A stretch of DNA of 22,620 bases from Gp13-AA77 sp036521995. Lineage in GTDB: Bacteria > Acidobacteriota > Terriglobia > UBA7540. Below, in pieces: positions 7,656 through 15,751 of the stretch. Position 1 is the stretch's first letter; the number at the start of each line of letters is the position of its first letter. The stretch spans positions 1 through 22,620 of the forward strand of contig DATDGR010000138.1 of the NCBI GenBank assembly GCA_036521995.1. Direction: 5' to 3'. Under the pieces are notes generated by a model, which was given only the letters and a program-made list of their open reading frames with translations, made no database searches and was not told the origin of the DNA. The position numbers and the translations under genes are program-made.

Positions 7656-9815
7656 TCAGTGGGCGGTATGGCCTCGGTTGGCGATCTCGACCGCGCCGGC
7701 CTTCTGTGCGGATTGAAACAGGTCCGTGATGTCGGCGAGCGTGACCTTGCCGTAGTACCACTCGCCGGCGGACAGGCTCTCGGCCCGCACAGCGTCATAG
7801 ATGTCGAGCACCGAGCGGTGGCCGTCGACGTAGTTGAGCGCCTCAGCCTCCATCACCGGGTGGAGGGTCGTCGGCCCGGCGAGCGCAGCCGCGCGATGGA
7901 GGTAGTCGCCCAGTGGCTCCACGTTGTTCGGGACCTCCGCGGCCGCACTCTTCTCGAGATCTGTGGGCGCCGGCGCGCTGAACCCATGGCCGACGAGCGC
8001 TCCGTACCACTCCTCCAACCGTTGCTTGTGATTCACCTCGGTGAGTTTGAGGTCTTCGATAAGGCGGGTGAGCAGCTTGTGGATCTCTGGACTCGTGTAG
8101 GGCTCGACGGAGTGTAGCGCTTGCTCCTCCCGGGCTTCAGCCTGGTCGAGCAGGTTGAGGGCGTCCACATAGCTGGCGTCGCGCTGGGCGGGTGGGGCTT
8201 GGGAAAGCGAGGCGATGGCGGCGGCCAGATCCTGCGAGATTCGCACGCGCGCGCGGCTCGCCACCACCCCTGCCAGGACCGCTCCGTCCGGCTCGCTGAG
8301 GTTCGCGAGATAGAGCGCTGACGCTGCGACGGCATCAGCGTTGCGCTGAAGCTGGGTGGGGTCGATTTGCCAAAGGTCGTCGTCGCTGGAATGAATGTAT
8401 TCGTCCGGCCAGTTGGTGAAGTCCACCCCTGGGATTCCAATGGCTCCGATGTTGAAGACCTGGTGATCGGTGTCGTCGAAGTAGGGCACCACCTCGATGT
8501 GATAGGGCTCGCGACTGCCGATGTGAGCGAAGATCGGTTGCGAGAACGGAGCAAGATTGCCGGCCTGCCAGGCAGGCAGATACGCGTTATTGCCTTTGGC
8601 TAGGCTCTCGACGATGCTGGTCACAACGTCGTCCACGAGGCTCCAGCGGGAGTAGGGCGTCAAACTTACCTGCTGCACGCGTCCGCCGATAGACTGCCGG
8701 GCGCCCACCATGTCCTGGTTGATGTCCGCCAGGATCCGGCCGCGCTCCTCCGGGTGCTCGGCGAAGTATTCGAGTTCGGCGTCAATCTCGTTGGTCCACC
8801 AGAAGCGGATGTCCCGCTTGGGCCTTGGCAGCCGCCCGTCTTTGATCATGGCTTCGAGTGCGCGGCCGACCTCCAGCAGATTAGCGCAACCGCTGCGATC
8901 GTCGTTGGCCGAGGTCTTCTCTTCCTGCAGATGGGCCGTTAGCACGATGGCATGCCCGTGGTCTGTGGTGCCCCGGATGAAGCCTTCTACCATCCCCTGA
9001 CGGCCTGGCTTCGCGACATCGGCTTGAACCGTGAGATGGACGCGAAAGGGGCCGGGCGGTGAGGCGGGCGGTGGCGGGGCAAAAATGTACGTCGAGGCGC
9101 GGCCTGACATCCAGCGCGCCAGCGCCAGACCGGTGCGTGGCGACACCACGAAAACAGGCGCCGAGCTCAGCGCCGGGCCTGACTGAAGCCACGCCACCTG
9201 GTCGGGATGATCGGTCCACGGGTCGGTGCGCGTCGAATAATAAGAGACGATCCCGATCGCGCCGTGCTGCGCGCAGGCGATTTGCTCGATGGCGGCGGGC
9301 GGGCCGTAGGCCAGCACGATCTTGCCCTTCACGTCTTTGCCCTCGTAGTCCGCGTCGTCGGTGCCTTCGCCGACGTCCACCAGGTCAGCAGTCAGGTCGG
9401 CTGTGGGGCTGTAATCCGCAACCGAAGTCGGTGTCTCGCGTACGTCTCCCAGCTTCACGGTGACCGGCGAAATCAGCCACAGCTCGCCGCCCTTGAGGGT
9501 CCAGCCCGGGAGCGGCTGGCCGGAGGAGTCGCCCCAAGACGGAAGGTCGATGAAGTGGACGTTTTCGATACCATAGGTTCTAGCGCGATCCGCCACCCAG
9601 CGGGCTTCGTCCTGGAAGCCTTCGGACTCGCCCTCTGGCGCGTGGTAGAGGACGAGCGACCGTAGATTGTCGAAGGCGATATCGCCGGAGATCTCGTTGG
9701 TCAGTTTTTGATCGATGTCCTCGGGCAGGAAAGGGCTGCGCTGGGCCCTCGCAGGCCAGCTCAGGGTAAGAACCACAACCCATGTGGCCGCCAGCGGCCG
9801 CCAACGTCGACGCAT
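7656..9815 (-). CDS. Exported M28-family zinc aminopeptidase-like protein with PA domain
   Basis: Probably a secreted or periplasmic peptidase that removes N-terminal residues. The 719-residue product has a signal peptide (residues 1-24, ending PARAQ). A protease-associated-like insert (about 120-250, with GKIVLAYGP) interrupts the first part, and the metallopeptidase core spans about 280-510. Candidate metal and catalytic residues in M28 order are His295 (TAHLQEE), Asp305 (ANDDRSG), Glu343 (TNEIDAE), Asp368 (NQDMVG) and His475 (YIHSSDDD). The second Glu of the common EE pair is Ile here; the surrounding pattern recalls the DUF4910-like subset. The C-terminal 200 residues are helical and unassigned. 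The ATG at 9815 has GAGG six bases upstream. It lies 133 bases downstream of the amidohydrolase gene and may share its transcript. Confidence 0.85.
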   Translation of the reverse strand: MRRRWRPLAATWVVVLTLSWPARAQRSPFLPEDIDQKLTNEISGDIAFDNLRSLVLYHAPEGESEGFQDEARWVADRARTYGIENVHFIDLPSWGDSSGQPLPGWTLKGGELWLISPVTVKLGDVRETPTSVADYSPTADLTADLVDVGEGTDDADYEGKDVKGKIVLAYGPPAAIEQIACAQHGAIGIVSYYSTRTDPWTDHPDQVAWLQSGPALSSAPVFVVSPRTGLALARWMSGRASTYIFAPPPPASPPGPFRVHLTVQADVAKPGRQGMVEGFIRGTTDHGHAIVLTAHLQEEKTSANDDRSGCANLLEVGRALEAMIKDGRLPRPKRDIRFWWTNEIDAELEYFAEHPEERGRILADINQDMVGARQSIGGRVQQVSLTPYSRWSLVDDVVTSIVESLAKGNNAYLPAWQAGNLAPFSQPIFAHIGSREPYHIEVVPYFDDTDHQVFNIGAIGIPGVDFTNWPDEYIHSSDDDLWQIDPTQLQRNADAVAASALYLANLSEPDGAVLAGVVASRARVRISQDLAAAIASLSQAPPAQRDASYVDALNLLDQAEAREEQALHSVEPYTSPEIHKLLTRLIEDLKLTEVNHKQRLEEWYGALVGHGFSAPAPTDLEKSAAAEVPNNVEPLGDYLHRAAALAGPTTLHPVMEAEALNYVDGHRSVLDIYDAVRAESLSAGEWYYGKVTLADITDLFQSAQKAGAVEIANRGHTAH

Positions 9816-9948
9816 GAAGACCTCTGTCCCGAGAACGCTTCAAATAGTCCCGTGTGAAGTCCGGCGACACCATCAAGCGGGCTGCTGCGCACGCGACTCT
9901 AGCTGATTCAGGCCAAGGCTATGCCAGGATATTCACGCTTGATTCCGG

Positions 9949-11250
9949 TTACTTCCGGTACGCCACTCCGCCCTTCATCACAAAGGTGACTTTCTGTAAA
10001 GCAGTGATGTCCTGCAGCGGATCACCCCGAACCGCAATGATATCGGCCCAATAGCCCTGCTTAAGCGTACCAATCTGATCCTGCCAGCCGAGCAGCTTCG
10101 CACCGTTGAGCAGACCGGCCTGAAGCGCGGCCAACGGCGTGATGCCGTACTTCACCATCAGCACATACTCGCGTGCCTGCGTGCCATGGGGAAAGGGGCC
10201 CACGTCCGAGCCCACGGCCATCGGGACACCAGAGTTGAGCTGCTTCTGAAACTCCCGGGCATGAAACTCGAGCATCTGTCGTTCCAGCACTGCTCCGGCG
10301 GCCGACTTCGCATGCTCAGCGAAGTACTCTGCGATCGTAAACGTTGGCACGGCGAAGATCTGTTTGTCCCGCATCAGGCGCATGGTTTCGTCGCTCAGTT
10401 GATAGGCGTGATCGATCGACGCCACTCCCGCCTGTGCCGCATACAGCGTACCCGGCTCGCCCATGGCGTGAACCGCCACGCGCCGGCCGACGCGGGCCGC
10501 TTCCTGCACCGCAACGCTGAGCTCCGCTTCGGTGTACTGGTAGGGTGTGGAGAAGTGACCGTCGCGAATGGAGTCGGGACCGGTCTCGTAGATTTTGATG
10601 AAGTCCGCTCCCTCCTTGAATTGCTCCCGGATCACCGCCACCAGTTCGGTGGCGCCATTGGCGTAAGTGGCGTTCGAGAGCACGCGCTGTTCGGGGTTGT
10701 AGCCGATAGCATCTTCGTGGCCACCCAGAATGTCCACAGCATTGCCGCTGATTCTCAGGCGCGGTCCGGGAATCAAACCCTGATCGATCGCATTGCGCAC
10801 GGCGGTGGAGGCCGAGCCTGCCCCTTCCGTTCCCATGTCCCGCTCGGCCGTAAAGCCTGCCATCAGGTCGTCCCGCGCCGCCAGAACCGCTTCAATCGTG
10901 CGCTGTGGCACCGACTCTTGGATCGTCTGCAAATCCTCGGCGCCCGGATGCAGAAACAGATGCACGTGAACATCAATGAGCCCCGGCAACAGCGTACTGT
11001 CACCTAAGTCGATGACCTCCGCTCCCGTGGGATGCTTCACCGCCGAACCAACCTCGGCGATCCGCTCCCCTTGCACCAGTACCTCGCCGGGCGTGATCGT
11101 TCTTCCGCTCTCGATCTCCAGCATCCGGGCAGCGTGCAACACGACTGCCTGCGTCGATGCGGCCGGGGATTGAGCCGGCACCGCGGAGCCAACAACGGAA
11201 AACAGGAATGATCCAGACAGAGCCGCGAAAGAGCGCCATTTTCTTCTCAT
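9949..11250 (-). CDS. Exported metal-dependent amidohydrolase (imidazolonepropionase-like)
   Basis: A TIM-barrel hydrolase that probably cleaves an amide bond, for example in Xaa-Pro dipeptides or cyclic amides; the substrate is unknown. The 433-residue product has a signal peptide (residues 1-26, ending AVPAQ). The HxH metal motif is His95-His97 in DVHVHLFLHPG. Later come FIKIYETG with the likely carboxylated Lys, AVHAMGEPG, SIDHAYQLS and GSDVGPFPHG, the remaining ligand positions of the superfamily. I chose the ATG at 11250 because the signal peptide begins there; an open frame extends to 11421 but reads through repeat sequence. There is no Shine-Dalgarno sequence, and TATTAT lies only ten bases before the ATG, so the message may be leaderless. 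Confidence 0.88.
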   Translation of the reverse strand: MRRKWRSFAALSGSFLFSVVGSAVPAQSPAASTQAVVLHAARMLEIESGRTITPGEVLVQGERIAEVGSAVKHPTGAEVIDLGDSTLLPGLIDVHVHLFLHPGAEDLQTIQESVPQRTIEAVLAARDDLMAGFTAERDMGTEGAGSASTAVRNAIDQGLIPGPRLRISGNAVDILGGHEDAIGYNPEQRVLSNATYANGATELVAVIREQFKEGADFIKIYETGPDSIRDGHFSTPYQYTEAELSVAVQEAARVGRRVAVHAMGEPGTLYAAQAGVASIDHAYQLSDETMRLMRDKQIFAVPTFTIAEYFAEHAKSAAGAVLERQMLEFHAREFQKQLNSGVPMAVGSDVGPFPHGTQAREYVLMVKYGITPLAALQAGLLNGAKLLGWQDQIGTLKQGYWADIIAVRGDPLQDITALQKVTFVMKGGVAYRK

Positions 11251-11296
11251 AGCGCTCGGGATAATACCACCGTTCGGCACGCCGCCGCGAACGGTC

Positions 11297-11319
11297 CTGA
11301 GCCTGGCGAAGGAGCTCAG
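11297..11319. repeat. Palindromic interspersed repeat copy
   Basis: CTGAGC and GCTCAG flank CTGGCGAAGGA (11 bases). It has the same CTGAGC...GAAGGA character as the repeat at 3459 and the same loop length as the hairpin at 7603. Confidence 0.45.
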
Positions 11320-11753
11320 CGTAAACTTCGCGAACGACCTGCTCTTGTTCATCATCGACACGCTTCGTCCTTTTCGGCTCCTAGATGGCAGCGCGAGCAG
11401 CCTTCTGCTTTTTCGGTTCATAAACGGAGATTCGATCGGACGGCCGCATCGGCTCTGGCGGGTGGCCTCGAAAGGCTAGGTTAAGACCTCGAGCCGAGTA
11501 GACAATGGCTGAAGAATTAGGATAGTATCGGCGCGAAATGCCAAAACACGGTGGAGAACATGGTCGGACTCTTCGGCGTGTCTCTACCCTGTACTTTTCG
11601 GGCTTGCCTGCCTCCGCCGTGCCCAAGTGGGATCGGGCGTCCGTGCCATCTTGTCGACGCGCATCGCACCGCGACTCACGGGTCTTGCATAGAGGCAAGA
11701 AAACCTGGCGCACTCGCGATCTCAGGCCGCGGGCCTTTCGCACCCTCGCACCC

Positions 11754-11773
11754 TGACCGCTTGACAGCGGTCA
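11754..11773. promoter_or_regulatory. Perfect 7-bp inverted repeat upstream of the 11783 gene
   Basis: TGACCGC and GCGGTCA flank TTGACA. It ends nine bases before the ATG at 11783. This is an operator-like layout, or an RNA hairpin over the start region. The TTGACA in the loop has no acceptable -10 before the ATG. Confidence 0.4.
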
Positions 11774-11782
11774 AATCGATGG

Positions 11783-12484
11783 ATGACCGGACCAGACATG
11801 GATACGCTTCGCAAGCCTTTCTTTATCGCGGCGCTGATCTTGATCCTGATCGCCTTGCTGGTCGAGATCGGGTCTTCCGCCAAGCTGGCGGTAGTGAGTT
11901 CCAGCGCCGCGACGCTCGGCGCTGGAACGCCGGGCAAGGGAATTCCTGCGCTCGCATTTCTCGACGGGCTGCTTCTTTTCACCTCGCTCTTGATGGGCTT
12001 GGGCCTCTTGGTCCCGGAACGCCTTCAGGGCCGCCTCCAGGGGCTTGCGACCTTGATCTTTTCATTCTTGATGCTGGGGGCGGAAATTGTCATGATTTTT
12101 GCCGCCATCGCCTTGCTCGTGCTCATGATTACTCTTCTGCTGGCGCCGATCTTCGGCACGATCGCGTACTTCATCATCTACGGCAACTTCGACACGGGAG
12201 CTGCCCGCGTCACGCTGGGCGTGGTGATGACCCTCAAGCTGCTTTTCGCACTTTGCCTGATAATGGCCCAACAGAGATTCTTGCAGAACAAAGGTTTGGT
12301 GCTCCTGACGCTGACCACATTGTTAGCAACTTTTGTGGTCGCGTTTTTGCAGGGTATGGTGCCTGGATTCCTGGTGAGCATCACGGACGACATTGGCGCG
12401 ATCGTGGCCCTGATTCTGGCCGCAATCTGGACGGCGGTTTTTCTGATATCGTCCCTCGTCTCGGTAGCCAAGGCCGTCGCCTGA
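11783..12484 (+). CDS. Multi-pass membrane protein of unknown function
   Basis: I do not recognise the family. The 233-residue product is very hydrophobic, with about seven spans: near residues 11-29, 54-77, 88-112, 113-134, 143-162, 171-191 and 204-227. Few charged residues occur outside the loops; the only notable loop motifs are VPERLQGRLQG (77-87) and VSITDD (198-203). There are no Cys or His clusters suggesting a cofactor. The ATG at 11783 gives MTGPDMDTLRK; the second ATG at 11798 is equally possible, and neither has a good binding site. A perfect inverted repeat ends nine bases upstream and may control it. It converges on lpxD across an 83-base gap. Hydrophobicity and frame length make a real gene likely. 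Confidence 0.75.
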   Translation: MTGPDMDTLRKPFFIAALILILIALLVEIGSSAKLAVVSSSAATLGAGTPGKGIPALAFLDGLLLFTSLLMGLGLLVPERLQGRLQGLATLIFSFLMLGAEIVMIFAAIALLVLMITLLLAPIFGTIAYFIIYGNFDTGAARVTLGVVMTLKLLFALCLIMAQQRFLQNKGLVLLTLTTLLATFVVAFLQGMVPGFLVSITDDIGAIVALILAAIWTAVFLISSLVSVAKAVA

Positions 12485-12567
12485 CGGGACGGGCCGCGTG
12501 TGGGGTCCCAAACGACGCCTCTAGGCTAGCCGGTCGCTGACGTTACGCCGTCGGCCGCCCGCAACCC

Positions 12568-13611
12568 CTACCGTCGGGAATCCGAATCCGTCCGAGTTGC
12601 CTGATTGGCCAGCCGCCGCTCGAGATCGCTGACGCGCCGGGCGAGCTCCGGCAAGCGGCTGAGATGCGCATACTGCCGCTTGAAGACGCTTAGCGGCCTC
12701 CCCGGTATTCCCCACACGGTGGCGCCCTTGCGCACGATCTTTCCGGGCAGGATGCCTCCCTTGGAGGCGATTCGCGCCCCTTCTTCAATTTCCACGTGGT
12801 CTCCGATGCCGACCTGGCCGCCGATGACGGCATAATCGCCTACGCGCACACTTCCGGAGATGCCGGTTTGCGCGGCGATCACGCAGTGCTTCCCGATCCG
12901 GACGTTGTGGGCAATCTGCACGAGGTTGTCGATCTTCGTACCTTTACCGATCACGGTCGTGCCGAGCGAGCCGCGATCCACGGTGGTGTTGCTCCCAATC
13001 TCGACGTCATCTTCGATGGTCAGGCTGCCGAGCTGGGGAAACTTTTGGTGTCTTCCATCGGCGAAGACGTAGCCGAAACCGTCTCCGCCGATCACCACGC
13101 CGGCATGCAAGATCACCCGGCTGCCGATGTGGGCGTTGGGATAGATCGTGACGCCGGGATGGAAGATGCAATCCTCCCCAATCTCCACCCCTTCGCCTAC
13201 GAACACCCGAGCCGATAGGTGAGTCCGGGCGCCCACTCGCACGCTCTTTTCCAGTGCGGCGTGCGGGCCGACCGAGACTCCCGGCCCCAGGCAGGCCTCC
13301 TCGGCCACAACCGCCGTGGGATCGATTCCGGCCGTAGGGCGTCTGGCCGGCACCAATCTCGCCGCAACCTGAATGAAGGCGAGCTTCGGCTGCGCGACCA
13401 CGACCTTGGTTCGGCCCTGGAGCGAGTTGTCGAGCGGGACCAAGATGCAGCCCGCGCGCGATTGGCCAGCCTGGGCCAGAGCACGGATATCCGTGGCAAA
13501 GGTGAGGTCCGTCGGTTCCGCCATCTCGAGGGCCGCCACGCCCTGGATTTCGCGCGTCACCTCCCCCTCAGCCTTGCCGTTAACCAAGCGCGCGATCTCA
13601 TCAACTCTCAT
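12568..13611 (-). CDS. lpxD: UDP-3-O-acylglucosamine N-acyltransferase LpxD
   Basis: Adds the second, N-linked acyl chain to UDP-3-O-acylglucosamine, the third step of lipid A synthesis, in the cytoplasm. The 347-residue product (E. coli LpxD is 341) has the N-terminal uridine-binding domain (about 1-100), with DLTFATD. A long left-handed beta-helix of hexapeptide repeats follows (about 105-310). Then comes a short C-terminal helical part containing WGIPGRPLSVFKRQYAHLSRLPEL. The catalytic His lies in VQIAHNVRIG; GDGFGYV is also characteristic. The ATG at 13611 has GAGG eight bases upstream. It follows the lpxL-type gene after 43 bases, so the two are probably co-transcribed. Confidence 0.96.
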   Translation of the reverse strand: MRVDEIARLVNGKAEGEVTREIQGVAALEMAEPTDLTFATDIRALAQAGQSRAGCILVPLDNSLQGRTKVVVAQPKLAFIQVAARLVPARRPTAGIDPTAVVAEEACLGPGVSVGPHAALEKSVRVGARTHLSARVFVGEGVEIGEDCIFHPGVTIYPNAHIGSRVILHAGVVIGGDGFGYVFADGRHQKFPQLGSLTIEDDVEIGSNTTVDRGSLGTTVIGKGTKIDNLVQIAHNVRIGKHCVIAAQTGISGSVRVGDYAVIGGQVGIGDHVEIEEGARIASKGGILPGKIVRKGATVWGIPGRPLSVFKRQYAHLSRLPELARRVSDLERRLANQATRTDSDSRR

Positions 13612-13654
13612 AATAGGCCTCGGGGTCTGCTCCAGCGGCTGCAAGAAGAGAGAG

Positions 13655-14626
13655 TCAGAACGGATACAGCGGCGGCTCGACGGGCGGCCGCGTCTTCCAA
13701 CGGCGATGCACCCAGAGCCACTGATCAGGATAGCGCCGAATGTTGTCCTCGATGAGCCGTGTGAAGTGGGCCGTGTTGAGCCGAATCTCTGTCTCCGCAT
13801 CGTCATGCCCAATCCAATCGACCGGCTCAAAGCGCAGCCGATACTTTCGAAGCTTGGAGTCCCAGATCGCCAGCCCCAGCACCAGGGCGGCCCCGGTCTT
13901 GCGCGCCAGACGTGCCGGCGCGCTGGTAGTACAGGCAAGCCGGCCAAAAAGGTCGACGAAGATGCCCTCCGCCAGGAGCATATTCGTATCCATGAGGACG
14001 CCAACCGCTTCACCCTGTTTGAGGGCCTGGAGCGCCCGCCGGGCAAAGTCGTTCTTTTCGACGGGCCGCCCCCCGCTCAAGCAGCGATAGCGCGTGATGA
14101 GCGCATCCAGCAGGGGGTTATCCATCAGGCGGACGGTAAAGTTGAGGGGGTACCCATAAAGGCTGTGGGCGAAGGAGCTGAGCTCCCAGTTTCCAAAGTG
14201 GGCGGTGAGAAAAATCACGCCCTTGCCTTGGGCCTGGGCGCGCGCGTAATGCTCAAAGCCATCGTAGACGATCAGACGCTCGATGTTACCCCGGTTGAGC
14301 CTGGGAAAAGAAGCGAAGTCCGCCAGCATTCTTCCGAAGTTCCGAAAAGTTTGAACCAACACGCGCCGCCGCTCGCGCTCCTGCCAATCCGGGAACGCCA
14401 AGCGCAGGTTGAACAAGCCCACCTGCCGAAGCCGGGGCCAGAAGAAGAAGCTGCCCAGAGCCAGCACCTCACAAACACCCCTTCCGAGCCAGCGCGGCAG
14501 CAGTCCGAGAAACCGCAGCACGCCCAGGGCGGCAAGGTATTCGACACGGTACCGAAACTTCGGTTTTTGAGCAGTGTGGTCAGACGCCGGACGCGCGGAA
14601 GTGGAAGGCTTAGCGACTGCGGGCAT
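13655..14626 (-). CDS. Lipid A biosynthesis late acyltransferase (LpxL/HtrB family)
   Basis: Transfers a secondary acyl chain onto the lipid A precursor at the inner face of the cytoplasmic membrane. The product from the ATG at 14626 has 323 residues, close to E. coli LpxL (306). A hydrophobic N-terminal segment (about 31-62) anchors it. The HX4E catalytic motif is His143 to Glu148 in AHFGNWE, and VLMDTN follows in the usual place. The C-terminal WVHRRWKTRP is the family's common ending. The frame is open upstream to a GTG at 14773, but the extra 49 residues look non-native and would run into the divergent GNAT promoter region. There is no clear Shine-Dalgarno at 14626. Which acyl chain or lipid A position it serves is not readable, so LpxL and LpxM are not separated. 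Confidence 0.88.
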   Translation of the reverse strand: MPAVAKPSTSARPASDHTAQKPKFRYRVEYLAALGVLRFLGLLPRWLGRGVCEVLALGSFFFWPRLRQVGLFNLRLAFPDWQERERRRVLVQTFRNFGRMLADFASFPRLNRGNIERLIVYDGFEHYARAQAQGKGVIFLTAHFGNWELSSFAHSLYGYPLNFTVRLMDNPLLDALITRYRCLSGGRPVEKNDFARRALQALKQGEAVGVLMDTNMLLAEGIFVDLFGRLACTTSAPARLARKTGAALVLGLAIWDSKLRKYRLRFEPVDWIGHDDAETEIRLNTAHFTRLIEDNIRRYPDQWLWVHRRWKTRPPVEPPLYPF

Positions 14627-14751
14627 CTGAGTCAGCAAAATACGTGGTATCAATTTCCGCTCTCCAGGCTGCTTCTTCTGCGCCGCCTCCAACCTCACCG
14701 GGCCAAGAAGACCAGCCTGCCACCAGGGGCCGTTCCAGCTGGCTTGTAGGT

Positions 14752-14757
14752 TATACT
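14752..14757 (+). promoter_or_regulatory. -10-like box upstream of the GNAT gene
   Basis: TATACT lies 42 bases before the TTG start. I see no matching -35 at 16-18 bases. It lies in the 172-base divergent gap shared with the acyltransferase gene. Confidence 0.25.
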
Positions 14758-14787
14758 TGGGGGCCTGCTGCACGCATCCCTATCTCC

Positions 14788-14793
14788 GAGGAG
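14788..14793 (+). promoter_or_regulatory. Ribosome binding site deciding a TTG start
   Basis: GAGGAG lies five bases before the TTG at 14799. No ATG occurs at a suitable place, so this site decides the start of the acetyltransferase. Confidence 0.6.
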
Positions 14794-14798
14794 CAGTA

Positions 14799-15734
14799 TT
14801 GGCAGACGTGATTGATATCCGCCGGTTCGAGGCGAGCGCCTTCGCGCCCGTGCTCGAAGCCGAATCGCGGGCCTGGAACGACGAACTGCACTGGGATTAC
14901 GGGCCCGCCGCCCGCATCGTCACAAATTGTCTCGTCGACAAGCGGCTCTCCGGGTACGCCCTGGTTAACGAGGGCCGCATCGAAGGTTATAGCTTCTTCC
15001 TGTGTGAGGGCGGAAAGGGCCTGATTGGCGATTTCTTCGTCCCCAACACTTCCGCACCCCGGGCGGACGTGCTCCGGTTGCTCGATCACGTGCTCGAAAC
15101 GCTGCTGGCCACACCGGGCGTGTCTCGCGTGGAAGCGCAGCTTCCACATGCGGACGCCCAAGAGCTCGAACATTACTTCAGCGAGTACGGCTTCAAAAGC
15201 TATCTCCGCCGCTTCATGGTTTACCGTCTCCGACCCCTCGCCGAACGCACCGCTGCCGACGAATTCGTCATCGAGCCCTGGGAGCGAAGGCATGACCGCA
15301 TGGCGGCTCAATTCATCTACCAAACTTATCGCGGTCACGTCGACGCCGTCATCAACGACCAGTATGCGAGCGCTGAAGGCGCCGAACGGCTCATCGATAA
15401 CATCTTCGACTTGCACGGATGCGGTGAACCAGTGCCGCAAGCTTCGCTGGTGGCGGTTCACAGGGCCACACAGAAGCTGGCGGGCCTGGTGGCTCTGACG
15501 GCCGTGCGCCAAACCACATCCCACATCCCCCAGGTGGCCGTTGGGCCTCCGTTCCAGTCTCGCGGGCTTGGAACCGCACTTCTCGACCTGGCTTTTGGCG
15601 AAGCGGCGCATCGGGGCTATCAAGAAGTCTCTCTCACCGTCACTGATCTGAATCACGGAGCCGTGCGGCTCTACGAACGGCTTGGGTTTGAGACTCTTCG
15701 CACCTTCGGAGCCTTCGTCTGGAATCGGGAATGA
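14799..15734 (+). CDS. GNAT-family N-acetyltransferase, probably two GNAT domains
   Basis: Transfers an acetyl group from acetyl-CoA to an unknown amine. The 311-residue product is twice a single GNAT length. The N-terminal half (about 1-145) looks like a degenerate GNAT fold, with the strands GYALVNEGRIEGYSFF and an RVEAQLP strand before GFKSYLRRFMVYRL. The C-terminal half (about 155-311) is a clear one: VAVGPPFQSRGLGTALL holds the acetyl-CoA-binding QxRGxG motif, and VTDLNHGAVRLYERLGFE is the usual end. It starts at TTG with GAGGAG five bases upstream. It is divergent from the acyltransferase and converges on nrdR across 17 bases. The C-terminal motif resembles RimI-type enzymes but does not fix the substrate. 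Confidence 0.87.
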   Translation: MADVIDIRRFEASAFAPVLEAESRAWNDELHWDYGPAARIVTNCLVDKRLSGYALVNEGRIEGYSFFLCEGGKGLIGDFFVPNTSAPRADVLRLLDHVLETLLATPGVSRVEAQLPHADAQELEHYFSEYGFKSYLRRFMVYRLRPLAERTAADEFVIEPWERRHDRMAAQFIYQTYRGHVDAVINDQYASAEGAERLIDNIFDLHGCGEPVPQASLVAVHRATQKLAGLVALTAVRQTTSHIPQVAVGPPFQSRGLGTALLDLAFGEAAHRGYQEVSLTVTDLNHGAVRLYERLGFETLRTFGAFVWNRE

Positions 15735-15751
15735 GTTCTCGCGTCCAAAAG

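Larger units (their letters stand above)
11251..11782. other. Intergenic region between divergent genes
   Basis: About 530 bases between the amidohydrolase and the plus-strand membrane protein. It holds a palindromic repeat (11297-11319) and a perfect inverted repeat (11754-11773). I see no convincing gene; the short open frames lack binding sites and recognisable products. Confidence 0.5.

Noticed and set aside
13373..14749. 458-codon plus-strand frame across lpxD and the acyltransferase
   Set aside because: Antisense to two clearly recognisable lipid A genes; its product has no recognisable domain and no good start.
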